Part shown: one piece after another, positions 1-12,649 of the stretch
Layout of the letters: the number at the start of each line of letters is the position of its first letter
How positions within the stretch are numbered: the stretch's first letter is position 1
Source of the DNA: Welwitschia mirabilis
Lineage: Eukaryota; Gnetophyta; Gnetopsida; Welwitschiales
DNA: 64,000 nucleotides
Reading direction: 5' to 3'
Assembly (NCBI GenBank): GCA_051453625.1
Contig: JBOZIK010000001.1
Location: forward strand, 243,174,889 to 243,238,888
Program-made: the position numbers and the translations under genes
The notes under the pieces: generated by a model
Told to the model about the DNA's origin: nothing
Databases searched by the model: none
The model's input: the letters and a program-made list of their open reading frames with translations, nothing else

Positions 1-185
1 TAGAGATTCAAAATTTACTTCTAAGTTTTACTAACAATTACAAATGAATTTAGGAACCAAATTAAATATGAGTACTGTATGTCCTTTTCAAATAGATGGT
101 TAGGCATAAAGACTTAATCGAATTTTAAAAGATCTTTTCAAAGCATGTATTTTAGATAATCCCAAAAGTTGGGAAGAGTACTTAC
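1..185 (+). pseudogene. Ty3/gypsy integrase core fragment (first copy)
   Basis: The window opens inside a gypsy integrase core. The frame reads a decayed DSKFTSKF-like block followed by LNMSTVCPFQIDG, matching the family's LNMSTAYHPQTDG region, then a SWEEYLPLINF-like stretch. Integrase inserts the retrotransposon cDNA into host DNA. The same stretch occurs again at about 885-1075, so this is a separate truncated copy. It breaks near 190 into an RNase H tail, which is out of order for one pol gene. TAG replaces Gln at several conserved sites. Confidence 0.75.
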
Positions 186-189
186 CATT

Positions 190-1720
190 GATAAATTTTT
201 ATTTGATTTTTATTTAGAGATTTCATATCATGAAGGTAAGGAAAATAAGGTTACAAATGCTCTTAGTAGATGAGGTTATCTCAAAGTAATCATGAATATT
301 TAAAGCTAAATCCCTACCATTATTTTAGAGGGATAAAAAATGGATGAGAATTATCAAAATTTAAAGGCTTGATTAGAAAAATTAATATATTCAGAGAATT
401 TTAGTACTAATGTATATGGTATTATTAGATTCAAGGGAATATTTCTAGTTCCAAGTGTAGATGGAATTAAACATAAGTTAGTGTTTGAATTTTATAATTC
501 ACTTATAGCAAGTCATCCTAGAGGAACTAAAATGTATAAAAACATGAAACAAAAATTTTGGTGGCCAAGAGTAAAAAAGAATATAGAAAAATTTATCTTA
601 AGGTGCCTTAATTATTAATAAGTTAAGGCATAACATAGAAATCCAATAGGATTACTTTATCTTGATGGTATTTTAGAATATAAATGGGATATGATTTGCA
701 TGAACTTTATTGTAGGACTTTCAAAAACATAAAGACATCATAACTCTATCATAATGATAACAGAGAAATTAAGTTAGCACATTTTAATCTAGTTAAATCT
801 ACTTAGATGCTAAGAATATAGCTAAAAAATATATTTAGAATATTATTTAGTTACATGATGTTTCTTTAGTAATTATATCTAATTGAGATTCAAATTTTAC
901 TTTTAATTTTTAGTAATAATTACAAATGGGTTTAAAAACCAACTTAAATATGAGCACTACATGTCATCCTGAAAAAGAGGGTTATACAAAAAGAGTTAAT
1001 TAAATTTTAAAAAATATTCTTAAAGCATGTATTTTAGATCATTCCAAAAGTTGGAAAGATTACTTACCCTTAGTAAATTTTACATAAAAATTATCAAAGT
1101 TTAATTCAAATGGCTCCATTTAAAGCCCTATATGATAGATAATGTAGAGCATCCACTTCATGGATAGAAGCTAATGAAAGATTGATTATAGGACTAGAAA
1201 TGTTATAAAAAATAAAAACTAAAATAAGAATTATTAAGAATAGATTTTAAAAAATAGTAGACAAATAAAAGATGTATGCATTTCATTGAAAAAGAGATAT
1301 CTAGTTCAAAATAGGTGAGCATGAATTTTTAAAATTGTCATCAATGAAATCATTAATAAGAGGAGTTGAGAGATCAAAATTAGCTCCTCAATTCGTTGAA
1401 CCATATAAAATATTAGAAAGTATTGGACCTATTGCATAAAAACGTACTCTACATTCTCAATTATTACACATGCATGATATTTTTCATATAAGTATGGTAA
1501 GAAAGTATATTGTAGATCCTTCTCATATGTTAAATTGATCTCATATTTAGGTGGAACTAGATTGTTTGACTATAAAGAAGTTGGAAGTAGTGCTGGACCA
1601 TTGAACTATCAATTTATTGAACATAGAAATCTATCAAGTGAAGATAAAGTGGAGTAATCATAGCATTGATAAAGCCTCTTAGAAGCTTAAGGAAATAATG
1701 GAAATTTAATACCCAAATTT
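190..1720 (+). pseudogene. Ty3/gypsy pol: RNase H tail and integrase (second copy)
   Basis: In order: an RNase H C-terminus (ISYHEGKENKVTNALSR, family YHPGKANVVADALSR) near 210-275; the integrase zinc-binding region near 480-640 (FWWPRVKKNIEKFI); the integrase core near 670-1075 (WDMICMNFIVGLSKT, family WDMISMDFIVGLPKT); APFKALYDR at about 1115; and the C-terminal GPF-like domain (LAPQFVEPYKILESIGP, FHISMVRKYI) ending near 1530, followed by a VKIKWSNHSIDKA tail to about 1720. This is the usual order of the 3' half of plant gypsy pol. In-frame stops and frameshifts are frequent, so no protein can be made. The polypurine tract and LTR follow at once, which fixes the + orientation. Confidence 0.85.
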
Positions 1721-1794
1721 TTTTATTCTTATAATATGTAATTAGATGTTCTTAAGTGCTTTATGTAACTTGATTCCTAGAAGTAAATTAGTTT

Positions 1795-1807
1795 AAGTAG
1801 GGAAGGA
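1795..1807 (+). other. Polypurine tract of the first gypsy element
   Basis: Purine-rich aagtagggaagga lies between the end of pol and the TGTCATATCCC that opens the LTR. It is the expected plus-strand primer site and sets the left edge of the 3' LTR at 1808. Confidence 0.65.
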
Positions 1808-2860
1808 TGTCATATCCCATATTTTGTAAATATATATTAAGCTTTTAATTAGATGATGAAGTACTCTTCTTTAGAGGCCTTATTAAAATAAGATGATATT
1901 TTAAATTAACCTTAGGTTGTAATTTTTGTACTTTGCCATAAAAATGATGATAATTAGTTAGAAGTTTTTTATGATAAAAGCTATTCAAACATTTAAATTT
2001 AGATAACACTGTTACATAAAGAGTTAAAATCACATGATAGAACTAATAAAGTAAAAATTTTAGGAGGATCTAATAATATATTTTACATCTTATTTACTCA
2101 TTCAAATTCTTAATAAATGTCATAGGTGTACTATACTATGAATAGAAATTTTCTTCTTTGAATTATGTAATTGATAGATTTTATGCATTATTAAATAAAT
2201 GAGCATGTGAATAAGTACATGCATTAACTAGAACTAAGAATGATAAATGAGTATATTTACTCTACCATGACTTATATCTTCTTGATATGTGTAAGGCATT
2301 TGATTCATAGCATGTTTATTATTTTTTTATTAGAATTAAAGAATTTATATTATTACGTCACATGAAAATTTTGAGATTTGTGCATTTATTCTTTTGATGC
2401 ATGTTTAGAATAAAGTAATCTTACTTATAATCCTATGAAAAATTAAGAAGGAGCTAGTATGAGAAAGTAATGAATATGATTAATCTTGTTGATTAAATTA
2501 AGAAGATTACTTAAATATGATCTTTTTTAATACTCTAATGTCACTAATTACTCATACCACTTCTGAATAATAAATCATGTGATTTTATAATCTTGAGGTA
2601 TGTGTCGATCCTTTCCTTTTTTGCAAAGAGGAGATATTTTCCATTTTATATCTAAGTGTCTTTTTCATTTTTTCTTTTGTCCTCTCTCTTTCTTTTCAAT
2701 TTCTTTCTTGTGAATCTTGGAGCTTGGAAGCTTAGAGCTAAGAATTTTTAATCTTGGATCTTCCTAAATCTCTAACCATTAAGAAGATACTAATCTTTCT
2801 AAGTAATCTCTTTAATTATATTGTCTATATGATTTCTTTCAAATATTCTAGTAAAGTAAT
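1808..2860 (+). repeat. 3' LTR of the first gypsy element (right end not found)
   Basis: The LTR begins TGTCATATCCC directly after the polypurine tract, the usual start for this kind of plant gypsy LTR. A pyrimidine-rich stretch near 2640-2710 resembles a leader region. There is no second copy in the window to set the right end, so 2860 is only a minimum guess. The reverse-strand open frame near 1845-2033 lies in it and is not taken as a gene. Confidence 0.5.
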
Positions 2861-3023
2861 ATTACATTAGGCCATTGTTTATAGTTATCTTAAATCCTTT
2901 TTTTTTTTTTTTGGTCCCTTCCATTGGCTCTTACCAATATGTTAAGGATATATGAGGGATCTCTTATGTTTGGTTATGAAGGTTACTAATAGATGATTAT
3001 GGATAAGTAACTAGGGGGTTTAC

Positions 3024-3064
<41 letters not shown>

Positions 3065-3087
3065 ATACTCATCTTTATCTTGCATTG

Positions 3088-3118
<31 letters not shown>

Positions 3119-4019
3119 ATCCATTATGCATTAGATCTATCCTATTATGGGAAAAGTTGGATCCTCAAAAATCTCTTTTAGACTAGTACTCCTTCATGGT
3201 AATCATAGGAAATTGGTTTTAAAATTGATTTAATTTCTCTTTATACATTGATTTGAATTAATAAATTTAGTTAAAGTATTTTATTATTAATTAGTTTAGC
3301 TTGTATGTTTATTATTTAATAAATTTAAATTATTTCATAACTAAGTGTAAAAACTTTACCATATTTCTAACTAAAGTTAAATTTTCAAAATAGAGGCATA
3401 GGTTAAAAACATTATAGCTTATTAGTTATTAGGTATAAGGTACTGAATTTTCTCAATAAGTCTAATATTGTGATATGATTATGAAATTATAGAAACATTA
3501 ATTTTTCTGACATTTAGTAATTTTAAAGAAATTTATTTATTAATATAGATTAAAAATAAATGCAAAAAGAAGTAAGTAATTAATTTACATTTTCTACCTA
3601 ACAGTTTAGGTATCTAAAACCGAGTATCCTAAATTGTAGGAAATTAAATAAGCTTTTTAAAATATCTTTGATCCTTTAAAAATTTAAAGTATTTTGAAAG
3701 TCATGGTCATTTTAGTGTAGTGCAGTAGGACTATCATTTTAGAAAAATTAATAGTTTTTAACCTTAAATGATGACCTTAGAAATAATATCTTCAAAATTC
3801 CAAGATAGCTTAAGTTAGCTTTTAAAGATCCTATTATTACTTTATTTTATGAGAAACTGTTGTACTTTATTTTTCTTCATAATTAATTAATTATTAATTT
3901 TTAATTATGATNNNNNNNNNNTAAAGCCCAAAAATGCTATAATTAACATTTTAATGTATATAAACATTATTAAATAAAATTATATAGGTAATTTGAGTAA
4001 CAAGATCATTAAATTAATT
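2861..4019. other. Gene-free AT-rich stretch with 10-N gap
   Basis: Apart from the TA microsatellites and the scaffold gap at 3912-3921, I recognise no protein, RNA or repeat boundary here. It may hold the rest of the LTR that starts at 1808. Confidence 0.6.
3029..3115. repeat. Two (TA)n microsatellites
   Basis: Alternating TA runs at about 3029-3062 and 3089-3115, separated by 26 bases of unique sequence. This is simple sequence in an otherwise gene-free stretch. Confidence 0.9.
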
Positions 4020-6852
4020 GGATCAAAAGTAAAAATGCTGATCATGAAAGGCTACTTTAATATAAAAGTACTATAAATAATTCATAATCCCTTTTCCATT
4101 ATCATATATTATCCTCTTAATGATGCAATGATTTTGACTTATTCAAACACTAGATGTATGACATTGTATGATATTAAAGCTTTTTAGAATATAGTACCTT
4201 GGAAAATTTCATTTTAGGAGTTATAATTAATACATTTAGAGTAATTTTTTAGTTAAATTTAATGATCCCATGTATTGTAAGCTATAAGAAATAAAATTAT
4301 ACTAAATTCATTTTTAGTAGTTTTGGTGGTTATACATCAAACTACTTATGATGCTACAATGCAACTTATAAGAGTAAAATGTTATTATAGTATCACATAA
4401 TAGTTTTGCTATTTTCATCTTGAATCACTTGAAAATTAACTATGGCTTTCACAACTCCTTGGCCTGTAACCAACCCTAGTGTGTCTATAAAGATCTCCTT
4501 AAATGATCAAACTCACATCACATCATTATAATACTATTTTATGCCATTTTATCCATCCTCAAGAATTGACAAGATATTTTCTATTACTTTTCTCTTATAT
4601 CTGTCCACTTCCAAGTTGATCTTCTCTTTATATCAATTTTAAAATCCTTACACATTCTTCATTAACATTCTTTTATATTCTATAAATCCATTTTTAGCCT
4701 CTTAAACCATTTTACATCTCATTTTATATCATCTTTCCCCTCATTCCTATCCATTCAAAGAGTATTACAGGAGTGGTGAAGTGCACATGATTGAGCGATA
4801 TAGTAAGATGAGAAGGCATTAAATCTTATAAGCAATTAGATTGAGACCAATAAAAATGGCTATGCATTTATATAAAATCAATCAATGTTTTTTTGCCTTA
4901 TTTTTTTTATGCTTTTGGTTACTTAATTTATACATGTATATCATGATTTTCTTTCAATTTAATTAGACGTTTCATAACATGTTGCATAATTAGTTTTAAT
5001 TAGATGGTTTTATAATTAGTATATACTATAGCAATTTCAAACTTTATATGTCACTTCTTGTTAAAATAAATTATGTGTTTTATTTTTCTTCTCTTTTGAT
5101 TCCTCCATTTCTCTCATTTTTCTAGTTCATTTTCTCATGATTCCACCTATCTTCTAAGGCAAATGATGAGGAATTTTTGTTTTTTTCCCCTTTTTAATAG
5201 AAGTAGATTAGTTTGTAAATATGTTTATTACATTTGTCTAAGATCTAAATTTTCTATTTATTCATGAATTCTGCTCTCTTATTTTTTCTTTTCTTAAAAT
5301 TAAAGTAGACTAGTGAATTTCATTACTTGTTTTAGCCATAACTCTTTATTTACAACTCCAATGGTTCTGAAATTTTGTTAGTAGATTTTTATCATGATTT
5401 AAAAACTTTATTTTTCAAGTAGTAACATCTCAAATTGTCATATAAAATCCATTTTTCGACCATTTTCAGTCATAATTGTAGTTTGACTAAAGAATAATTG
5501 CTGAACTACGAAATCTTATTTTTTCTAATTTTGAGTAGTGAATTTCTTTATTATTATTAATGCATTTTTCATAAATTCAAGATTCTATATTATCCTAGTT
5601 TTTGAGTAATATCGGAATAGAAAATCCATTTTTTAAAAGTTTTGTAGTTTGCTTAATATTCTCAGTCAGAGTAGGATTGACTATAACTTTTGCAGTCTTT
5701 TTAGATGAGTTGTTTTTATCGGTTTCAATCAATTCTACTTAATCTTAAATATTTGATTATAAAAACTTATTTTGGAGTATACTCTAAGTATTTTAAAGGT
5801 TGTAGGATTTTTTAAGTTCTTTCTTCTAAATTTCTTCTCTCCCTTTTTTATCTTTTCTTTCTTTTCCTTTTTCATTGACTCAAAATAGCTTGAAATTAAT
5901 TATCACTTTGATTTCATAAAAATTCTTATGCTATTTTGTATTAATTGCTATTGATTTGGAACCTAATATAGATATTTCAATGCTTTTATAACTTATGTCA
6001 TTCTAAATAAAGAGTTATCTTTCAAGTTAAATGCATTAAAATTTAGTAAAAATCTTAATGAAGTCAAATGTTTACCATATTAATTTGAAGAAATTAGCTT
6101 TTCAAGTGTCATTTATTAATTCTATAATGTTGTACATTTTATATAGAATAAAATGTGATGTGTGAATTACTTAATTACATCCATGTTAAATGATTTCAAG
6201 TAGTAAAATTTTTAAAATAAATTATTTTTGTAAGAAAATAACTTTGGTATATTTGAGTATTAAATACTTTTGCTTATTTATATGAGTTATAAATGACCTA
6301 GAGAAAATTAATGAATGTTTATAAAAGATTACTTCCTTTTATTTTATTTTTCTTTTTACATCTTGTAAAATAATTTTCCTTAAAAATTATTTTCTTACAA
6401 AAATTCTTAGGTTGAATGTTTATAAAAAATTACTTCTTTTTATTTTATTTTTATTTTTACATCTTGTAAAATAATTTTTAAGAAAAATTAATGCTCTTCT
6501 TACATCTTATAAAATTATGCTTTTACACATGTAGTTTTTCATGGTTAAGACATATGTTTAATTAATTATTCACTTAAAAGAAATACATGTTTTATCATAT
6601 GAGGTGATAGTTTAGTATGGTAATGTTAATATTTTCATATGAATTTATGTTAAGTATTTTGTTAATTTGATACTAGTGTGCTTCCATCTTATAGGCAATT
6701 CAACCTAAGATATTTCTTTATACTGTAATTTGAACTTTTTAAACTTGAGTTTCTTTTTCTAAGTTGAATTATCATGTTAAGTATACATTTATTTTTGTAA
6801 AATGTGAAAGTGTAATCTCCTCACTTTTGAAAATTGAGTTTTTCCTTCATTT
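4020..6852 (+). repeat. Left LTR (copy A) of the Athila-like element
   Basis: It aligns along most of its length with 14530-16642 and 17674-19678. Shared landmarks are the ggctactttaatata block near the left end, the ccatttttcgacc-like middle, the gcattaaaatttagt block near 6027, and the terminal gagtttttccttcatt near 6834. Within it, a direct repeat of about 75 bp occurs at 6313-6385 and 6413-6490, and an 18-bp inverted match joins about 6220-6240 to 6383-6404. The left edge is a guess; similarity fades leftwards of 4020. Confidence 0.7.
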
Positions 6853-7109
6853 AAAATTTGTGTTATAAATAGAAAATATTTGTTATTTGTATGTGAAATA
6901 TTATAACTTTTTATTTAAGAATTTACATACACTAATGGAAGTGGATTATTTTTAGGTTTCAATTGCATTGTTCATAAGAAATACATTACTCCATTAAGTC
7001 TTTTAGGTGTACACATTCTAATTTTCACTACTTTTTCATACATCTTTTTTTCTCATAAATTCTATGAGTGAAAATTAGATTTGTACTAGTAAATGTTTGT
7101 ATATTTCTA

Positions 7110-8110
7110 AACCCTCTTTACCTCATGTTCTGCCTCCACATTTGATTCCAACCCTACTTAAATTTGATACCCTTATTAAAGCTTTAAATATTCTTTCTTC
7201 TCAAATGACTACCAAAGATAATAATGCTCATACTTCTGATCCTCATCTTACTCTTGGTTAGCTTTTTAAAGTTCATCAAACTTCTTTGATTCATGATGCT
7301 TCTATTTCTATTAAAAACTTTTAGGATTTCCCTACTTTTCATGGTTTAAATCATGAATATCCTTATGAGTTTCTTGAAGGATTTGATTTATTTTATAAGA
7401 TAACATCTGAAGCTCATTTGAAGTCAAATTACCAATTCTTCCTCTTCTCTTAAAAGACGAAGCTAGATATTAGGTTAGGATCATAAATCATAATGATGAT
7501 CTTTTAAATCTTGGTAAATTTAAAGAATATTTCATTAATAAATTTCTTCTTATGACTTACATTATTAAAATAAAAAGCTTATTAGCAGTTTCAAGGAATC
7601 TTTGACTAAATCTTATATTGAAACTTCCAAGTGTTTTAGACATCTTCTAGTTAAAAATCCCAATCATTGTTTTGGAGTTTGAAGATAAGTTTAATTTTTT
7701 ATAAAAGTACTAATAAAGAAACTAGAAATTTAGTAGAAACATTAACTACTAAATATTTATTAAATTTTACTCCTAATAAAGCATGAAATGAATTAGAAAA
7801 TCTAGTTGAAGTTACTAAAGATTGGAAAATGTTAATAATGACCGTGTCAAAAGTAGGTTTAGTTTGAATGAATTTTCTCATAAGTATAAATTTAATGATA
7901 AATTAGCTAAGAAAATAAAACTTCTTTCTACTCAACTAGAAAATCTTAAATTAGAATAATAAAGTCTTAAGAAAATTCCAGCTTAATCTTCTTTAGGTTT
8001 ATCTTTTTGTAAGTTGTATTAAGTAGAGGGGCATTTCATTAAATTTTGTGAAAAACTTAAGGCATCTCAAAGGGCTTTACATCATCATCATCTTTCTAAA
8101 GATCATGTAT
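7110..8110 (+). pseudogene. Athila-like gag relic with damaged zinc knuckle
   Basis: Gag forms the particle shell around element RNA. The frame shows a DFPTFHGLNHEYPYEFLEGF-like block near 7325-7385, then LFYKITSE and FKEYFINKF near 7520, all typical of the retrotransposon gag domain. A zinc knuckle lies near 8007-8050, reading C-x2-Y-x4-H-x4-C: its second cysteine codon has become Tyr (TGT to TAT), and a stop follows directly. At least one frameshift and several TAG/TAA codons lie between the blocks. The short reverse-strand frame at 7699-7881 is a shadow. Confidence 0.75.
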
Positions 8111-8779
8111 TTAATCAAAATTATCATACTCTTATGCCATTTAATACGTATCCTGATTCTCATTCAAATAATTTTACATCATAATTCCTTCTATTCTCAT
8201 GATAATTATTATCAATGATAACCTACATTTTTACCTCTTCCTCCTTCATAAGAAAATAAATTAAAAGAAATAATGAAGTTGTTGATTAATTAATTAGATT
8301 AAATGCAACAAACTCTTAATTACATATTCTGACAACAAAATAGAAAAAGGAGAGTTATCCTAGTTTATCTTCTTAGTTTACTCCTAATTCAATATCAACT
8401 AATGTAATGGAAGAATGAATTGATGCAAATGTCATTAGATTAAGAAGTGAAAAAGTGATTTCTAATCCTAGTTCTAAAGATAAAAAAGATATAAATTTAG
8501 ATAAATTATATGAAAAATTTAAATATAATTTTAGGAAAAAGTTTCAAAAAAGAAAAATAAAATATTATATTCCTTTTTCTAGTCACCTTTTAATTTTATA
8601 ACAATTCTAATAACTATGAGGATATTCATAAGATTTTTAAAGATGTTAACATTAGTCTTCCCATTCTTGAGGTAATTAGGAAAATTCATTTTTATACTAA
8701 GTTTCTTAAAGACCTATGTACTCGTAAAGAAAGATCCAACCTTCTAGAAAAGTAATTAATCTTATCGCATATAATACTT

Positions 8780-9000
8780 ATATTTTACAATAAAAAATCT
8801 CTATAAAATATGGTAACCCTAGATCCCCTACTATTTCTGTTACTATTAATAGGAGCTACAGTCAACCTTATGACTGAACCTATTTTTTAATCATTAGGAT
8901 TTAACCATGTCAATCCCATTGATGTAATTATTTCTAGGCTGATAGAACCTTGGTTAAATCCTAAAAAATTTAAAAATATGTTTTAATTTAAATTGATAAA
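8780..9000 (+). pseudogene. Aspartic protease relic of the Athila-like element
   Basis: The protease cuts the element polyprotein. A GNPRSPTISVTIN block is followed, after a small deletion and a frame change, by GATVNLMTEPI. This matches the GASVNLM part of the D-L-G-A-S active-site region used by Athila-type elements; the catalytic Asp itself seems to fall in the deleted part. It lies between gag and RT, as expected. Confidence 0.65.
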
Positions 9001-9559
9001 GTAGTTTATCTTATTGACTTCATTATTCTTATAGTTCCTATGAATTCCACTAGTTAACCTATCATTCTTAATAGACCTTAGATTGTAATAGGAGATGCAT
9101 AGATTAATTGTAGATTTGATGCACTAAAAATTATTTTTAGCAACATTTTCATTACCTTAAATGTGTTTTTTTCTTGGAAGAAAAAGCTTATGAAATTGAA
9201 TGAATATTTAGCTTTACCTGAAATACAATGATTTATTTTTAATTTTCAATGATATGCTTTGTTCAAATGCTAAATATGAATTATTTGTTACATCTTATTT
9301 AAATTTAAATGAAATTGGTACTCTTATTAAATGTGTTTATTTTGAATATTTTGACTATGTATTTAAATAAATGAAAGTGAATGTTTCTTTAAATGATGTT
9401 TTTATAGCTAATAGTATTGCTAATGGTGATTTAACACCTCTACCTAATTATTTAAAGTGTATATTTCTAAGTAATAGTTAATCTAAACCTATTATCATTA
9501 GTACTCATCTTACTTCTTTTTAAGAAAAAGTCTTACTGATTTATTATTTGAGCATTCTA

Positions 9560-10420
9560 CAATGTTTACTTAATCTTATCATGATCTGGTTGGTGTTTAT
9601 CCTTTTATTTATTCTTATCATGTTCACTTGGAATCTAATATCAAACTTATTAAAGAAGAAATCATGAAACTTTGGAAAGATAATATTATTTACCCCATTA
9701 CAAATAGTGAATGTGTGATTTTTTGATAAGTTATCCCAAAAAAGAATGATAAGTAATGAATTTGTATTGATTTTTGTGCTCTTAATACTCATACTAACAA
9801 AGATCATTTGCCTATTTCTTTTATTAATTTAATTTTTGATAAACTTTCTAGTCATTATTATTATTGTTTTGTAGATGGATATAGTGGTTATAATCAAATT
9901 CCTATAGCTTTAGAAGATTAAGAAAGTAGTACTTTTACTTATTCCTTTGGAACATTTACCTACCATCGCATGCCTTTTGGTTTATGCAATAGTCTTGTAA
10001 CTTTTAAAGGTGTATGATTAGTATTTTTGCTAAATTTATTGATGAATTTTTAAAAATATTTATTAATGATTTTTCTCTATTTGATGATTCTTTTGATCAA
10101 ATAATGTCTCATTTGAAGTTAATCTTAAATCATTGTATTAATCATAATCTTAAACTTAGTTGGAAAAAAGTCGTTTTATGGTTGCTAGAGGAATTATTCT
10201 TGGCCATATTGGTTCTAAATAAGAAATAAAAGTAGATTGTACTTATATTTATACCATTCATTCTCTTTTTACTCCTTCTTGTGTTAAAGATATAAGATCT
10301 TTCCTAGGACATGCTATTTTCTATCACCATTTTATTCCATCTTTTTGCTCTCTTAGTAAATCTTTGACTGACTTTCTTTTGAAAGATGCATCTTTTTCTT
10401 GAATACCTAAGTATAAAATT
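9560..10420 (+). pseudogene. Reverse transcriptase relic of the Athila-like element
   Basis: The long colinear match includes VYPFIYSYHVHLESNIKLIK, KLWKDNIIYPI, VIPKKNDK, ICIDFCALN, KDHLPISFI, CFVDGYSGYNQI, FGTFTYHRMPFGLCN and, in the open piece 10014-10229, FINDFSLF in place of the catalytic F-x-DDF box. One of the two catalytic aspartates is now Asn, so the enzyme would be dead even without the stops. IRSFLGHAIFYHHFIP near 10290 is the connection region leading to RNase H. One frame change separates the fingers from the palm. Confidence 0.9.
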
Positions 10421-10469
10421 GCATTTTAAAAACTTGAAAATCCTTTGTCATCTTCTCCTATGCTTCAAA

Positions 10470-10870
10470 CTCCTAATTAGCATTGTCCTTTTGAAGTAAT
10501 AATAGGTGCAAGTGATTTTGCAGTAGGTATAGTCTTAGGTCAAACTCTTGAGTGTGAATCATTTATCATTTTCTATGCTATTAAGACTTTGCATGATGCA
10601 TAACTTAATTATCCTACTACTAAGAAGGATATTTTAGCTATTATTGTTCTCTTGAAAAATTTTGGTACTATCTTATTGGTTATCTTGTAATTATCTTTAC
10701 TAATTACTGCACATTGAAATATATCCTAAATAAGCCTTTAACTAAACCTCCTCTTATGCATTAACCTTTACTTATGTAAGAATTTAATATTACTATTAAA
10801 AATATATTAGAAAAAGAAAACCTAGTTGTTAATCATTTATTTATCTTTCCTCACCTATTAATTTATTTAA
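10470..10870 (+). pseudogene. RNase H relic of the Athila-like element
   Basis: RNase H removes the RNA strand during cDNA synthesis. The frame reads GASDFAVGIVLGQ, FYAIKTLHDAQLNYPTTKKD (TAA where Gln is expected), then TNYCTLKYILNKPLTKP and an ENLVVNHL-like end, matching the family's CDASDYAVGAVLGQ through NVVADHLSR. The first Asp of the CDASD motif survives as GASD. Confidence 0.85.
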
Positions 10871-11029
10871 AATTAATGAAAATTTTTCTAATGGAAATTT
10901 ATTTCCTATGGATGTTTTTCCTTGGTATGCTAATATTGTAAATTTTAAATCCTATGGTAAAATTTCTAGTAACATGTCTTATTATAAATAAAAGAAAATT
11001 CTATCTCAACAACATAAAATTTTATGAGG

Positions 11030-11990
11030 ACCACCTTTTTTGTTTAAATATTGTACTAACAAGGTCTTTTGAAGATGTATACCTGAGAATGAAATAATTA
11101 GTATATTATAATTTTGTCATAATGGTGATTGTGGTGGTCATTTTAGTAGGAAAAAAACTATATCTACAGTTTTAAATCCTCGCTTATTTTGGCCTACTCT
11201 TTTTAGAAATGCTAATGAATTTTGTAAATCATGTAATATTATGTTACTAAATGGATAAAAGCCAAAGCTTGTAAAGATTGTAATGCTAGGACTATTATTA
11301 GATTTTTAAAAGATTATGTTATATCCTATTTTGGTCATCCTAAAGTAATCATTAGTGATTAAAGAACCCATTTTTTGCAATAAAGTTTTTAAAACCATAT
11401 GCTTAAATGTGTTATTACCCATGAAGTAGCTACTATTTATCATTTGTAAATCAATGAACAAGCTAAACTAACTAACTATGATCCTATTGGAATTTTTTAA
11501 AACATAGTTAGTGCTAATATAAAAGATTGATCACTAAAATTATCTGATGCATTATGGGCTTATTGTACAATTTTTAAAATTCCCATTGGTATGGCTCCTT
11601 ACAAGCTAGTTTTTGGTAAACAATATTTTTTTCCTATTGAGATCAATTGAATGGCTCCTTACAAGCTAGATTTTGAAAAATGTTCTAAAAATAAACTAGA
11701 TCAATTGAATGGATTAGATGACATAAGATTAAGTGCCTTGACAACCAAATTCTTACTAAAACAAATATTATCATGATCAGATTATTCTTAGGAAAAATTT
11801 TCATATAGGAAATAAAGTTTTACTTTTCTATTTTCATTTATTTCTTAGAAAGTTAAAATATAAATGGGAAGGGCTCTTTATTATTATTCATGTTTTTTTC
11901 TTTTAGGACTATTAACATTGAAAATCCTAAAACCAGTTATGTTCAATGAGTAAATAGATCTAAACTTAAGTTATTTAATGATCAAAATGT
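11030..11990 (+). pseudogene. Integrase relic of the Athila-like element
   Basis: The zinc-binding part reads CIPENEIIS, FCHNGDCGGHFSRKKT and FWPTLFRNANEFCKSCN (11070-11245). The core follows in another frame, with a KPIFCNKVFKT-like block near 11365, and APYKLVFGK-like sequence occurs near 11590. A short segment containing atggctccttacaagctag is repeated at about 11590 and 11650, a small local duplication. The C-terminal part has a KVLLFYFHLFLRKLKYKW-like stretch near 11815-11870. Frameshifts and stops are common. Confidence 0.8.
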
Positions 11991-12649
11991 AAATGGGATT
12001 AAGATTCATTTTAATTCATTTTTGTGATATAAATGTGATAAAATCTCAAAAAAAACCAAGAGATGTAAAAATTTGTTTCACTTATATGTTTTATTTCTTT
12101 AAAAATATGAGTATTCTTTTAGGTGATGGAATAAGAGCCATGGGTCTTATGTAGTCACATTCAAGAAGCTTATGAGCTTTATGGAGGACCTACCTATGTT
12201 TGTTTATCTAAAAAGTATCAATCCAAAAATATTTTTAGTTTTTGTTTTTGATTTTTTATTTTTCCTTTTCTCTTAATAAATTTATAATAAGCTATGTATT
12301 TTTCTCCCAAAAATCTTATTTTCATCCAAGTTGTTGTGTATAACAAGTCCTTAACTAGATTATATAGTATCTCTGAATCTAATTTTACCATTATTTTTTA
12401 TTTTTCCAACTCACGTTGCCAATTTTTCCAAAATCCACCTTAATCTTTAGTAAATCTTACTAAATCAGTGTTACAGTGTTAAAACTACACTATTCATGAT
12501 GTTGTAATGTCACTATTCATAATAGTGCATGATCTTCTCATTGTAAAAACCCTTTTTTTAGCCTTGAAACTTCATTTTCCCATCAAACTTTTTAAGAAGT
12601 AAAATGGGAATCTACATGGTGTTCTTAAAGTTGGATAGAGAAGCTTTGT

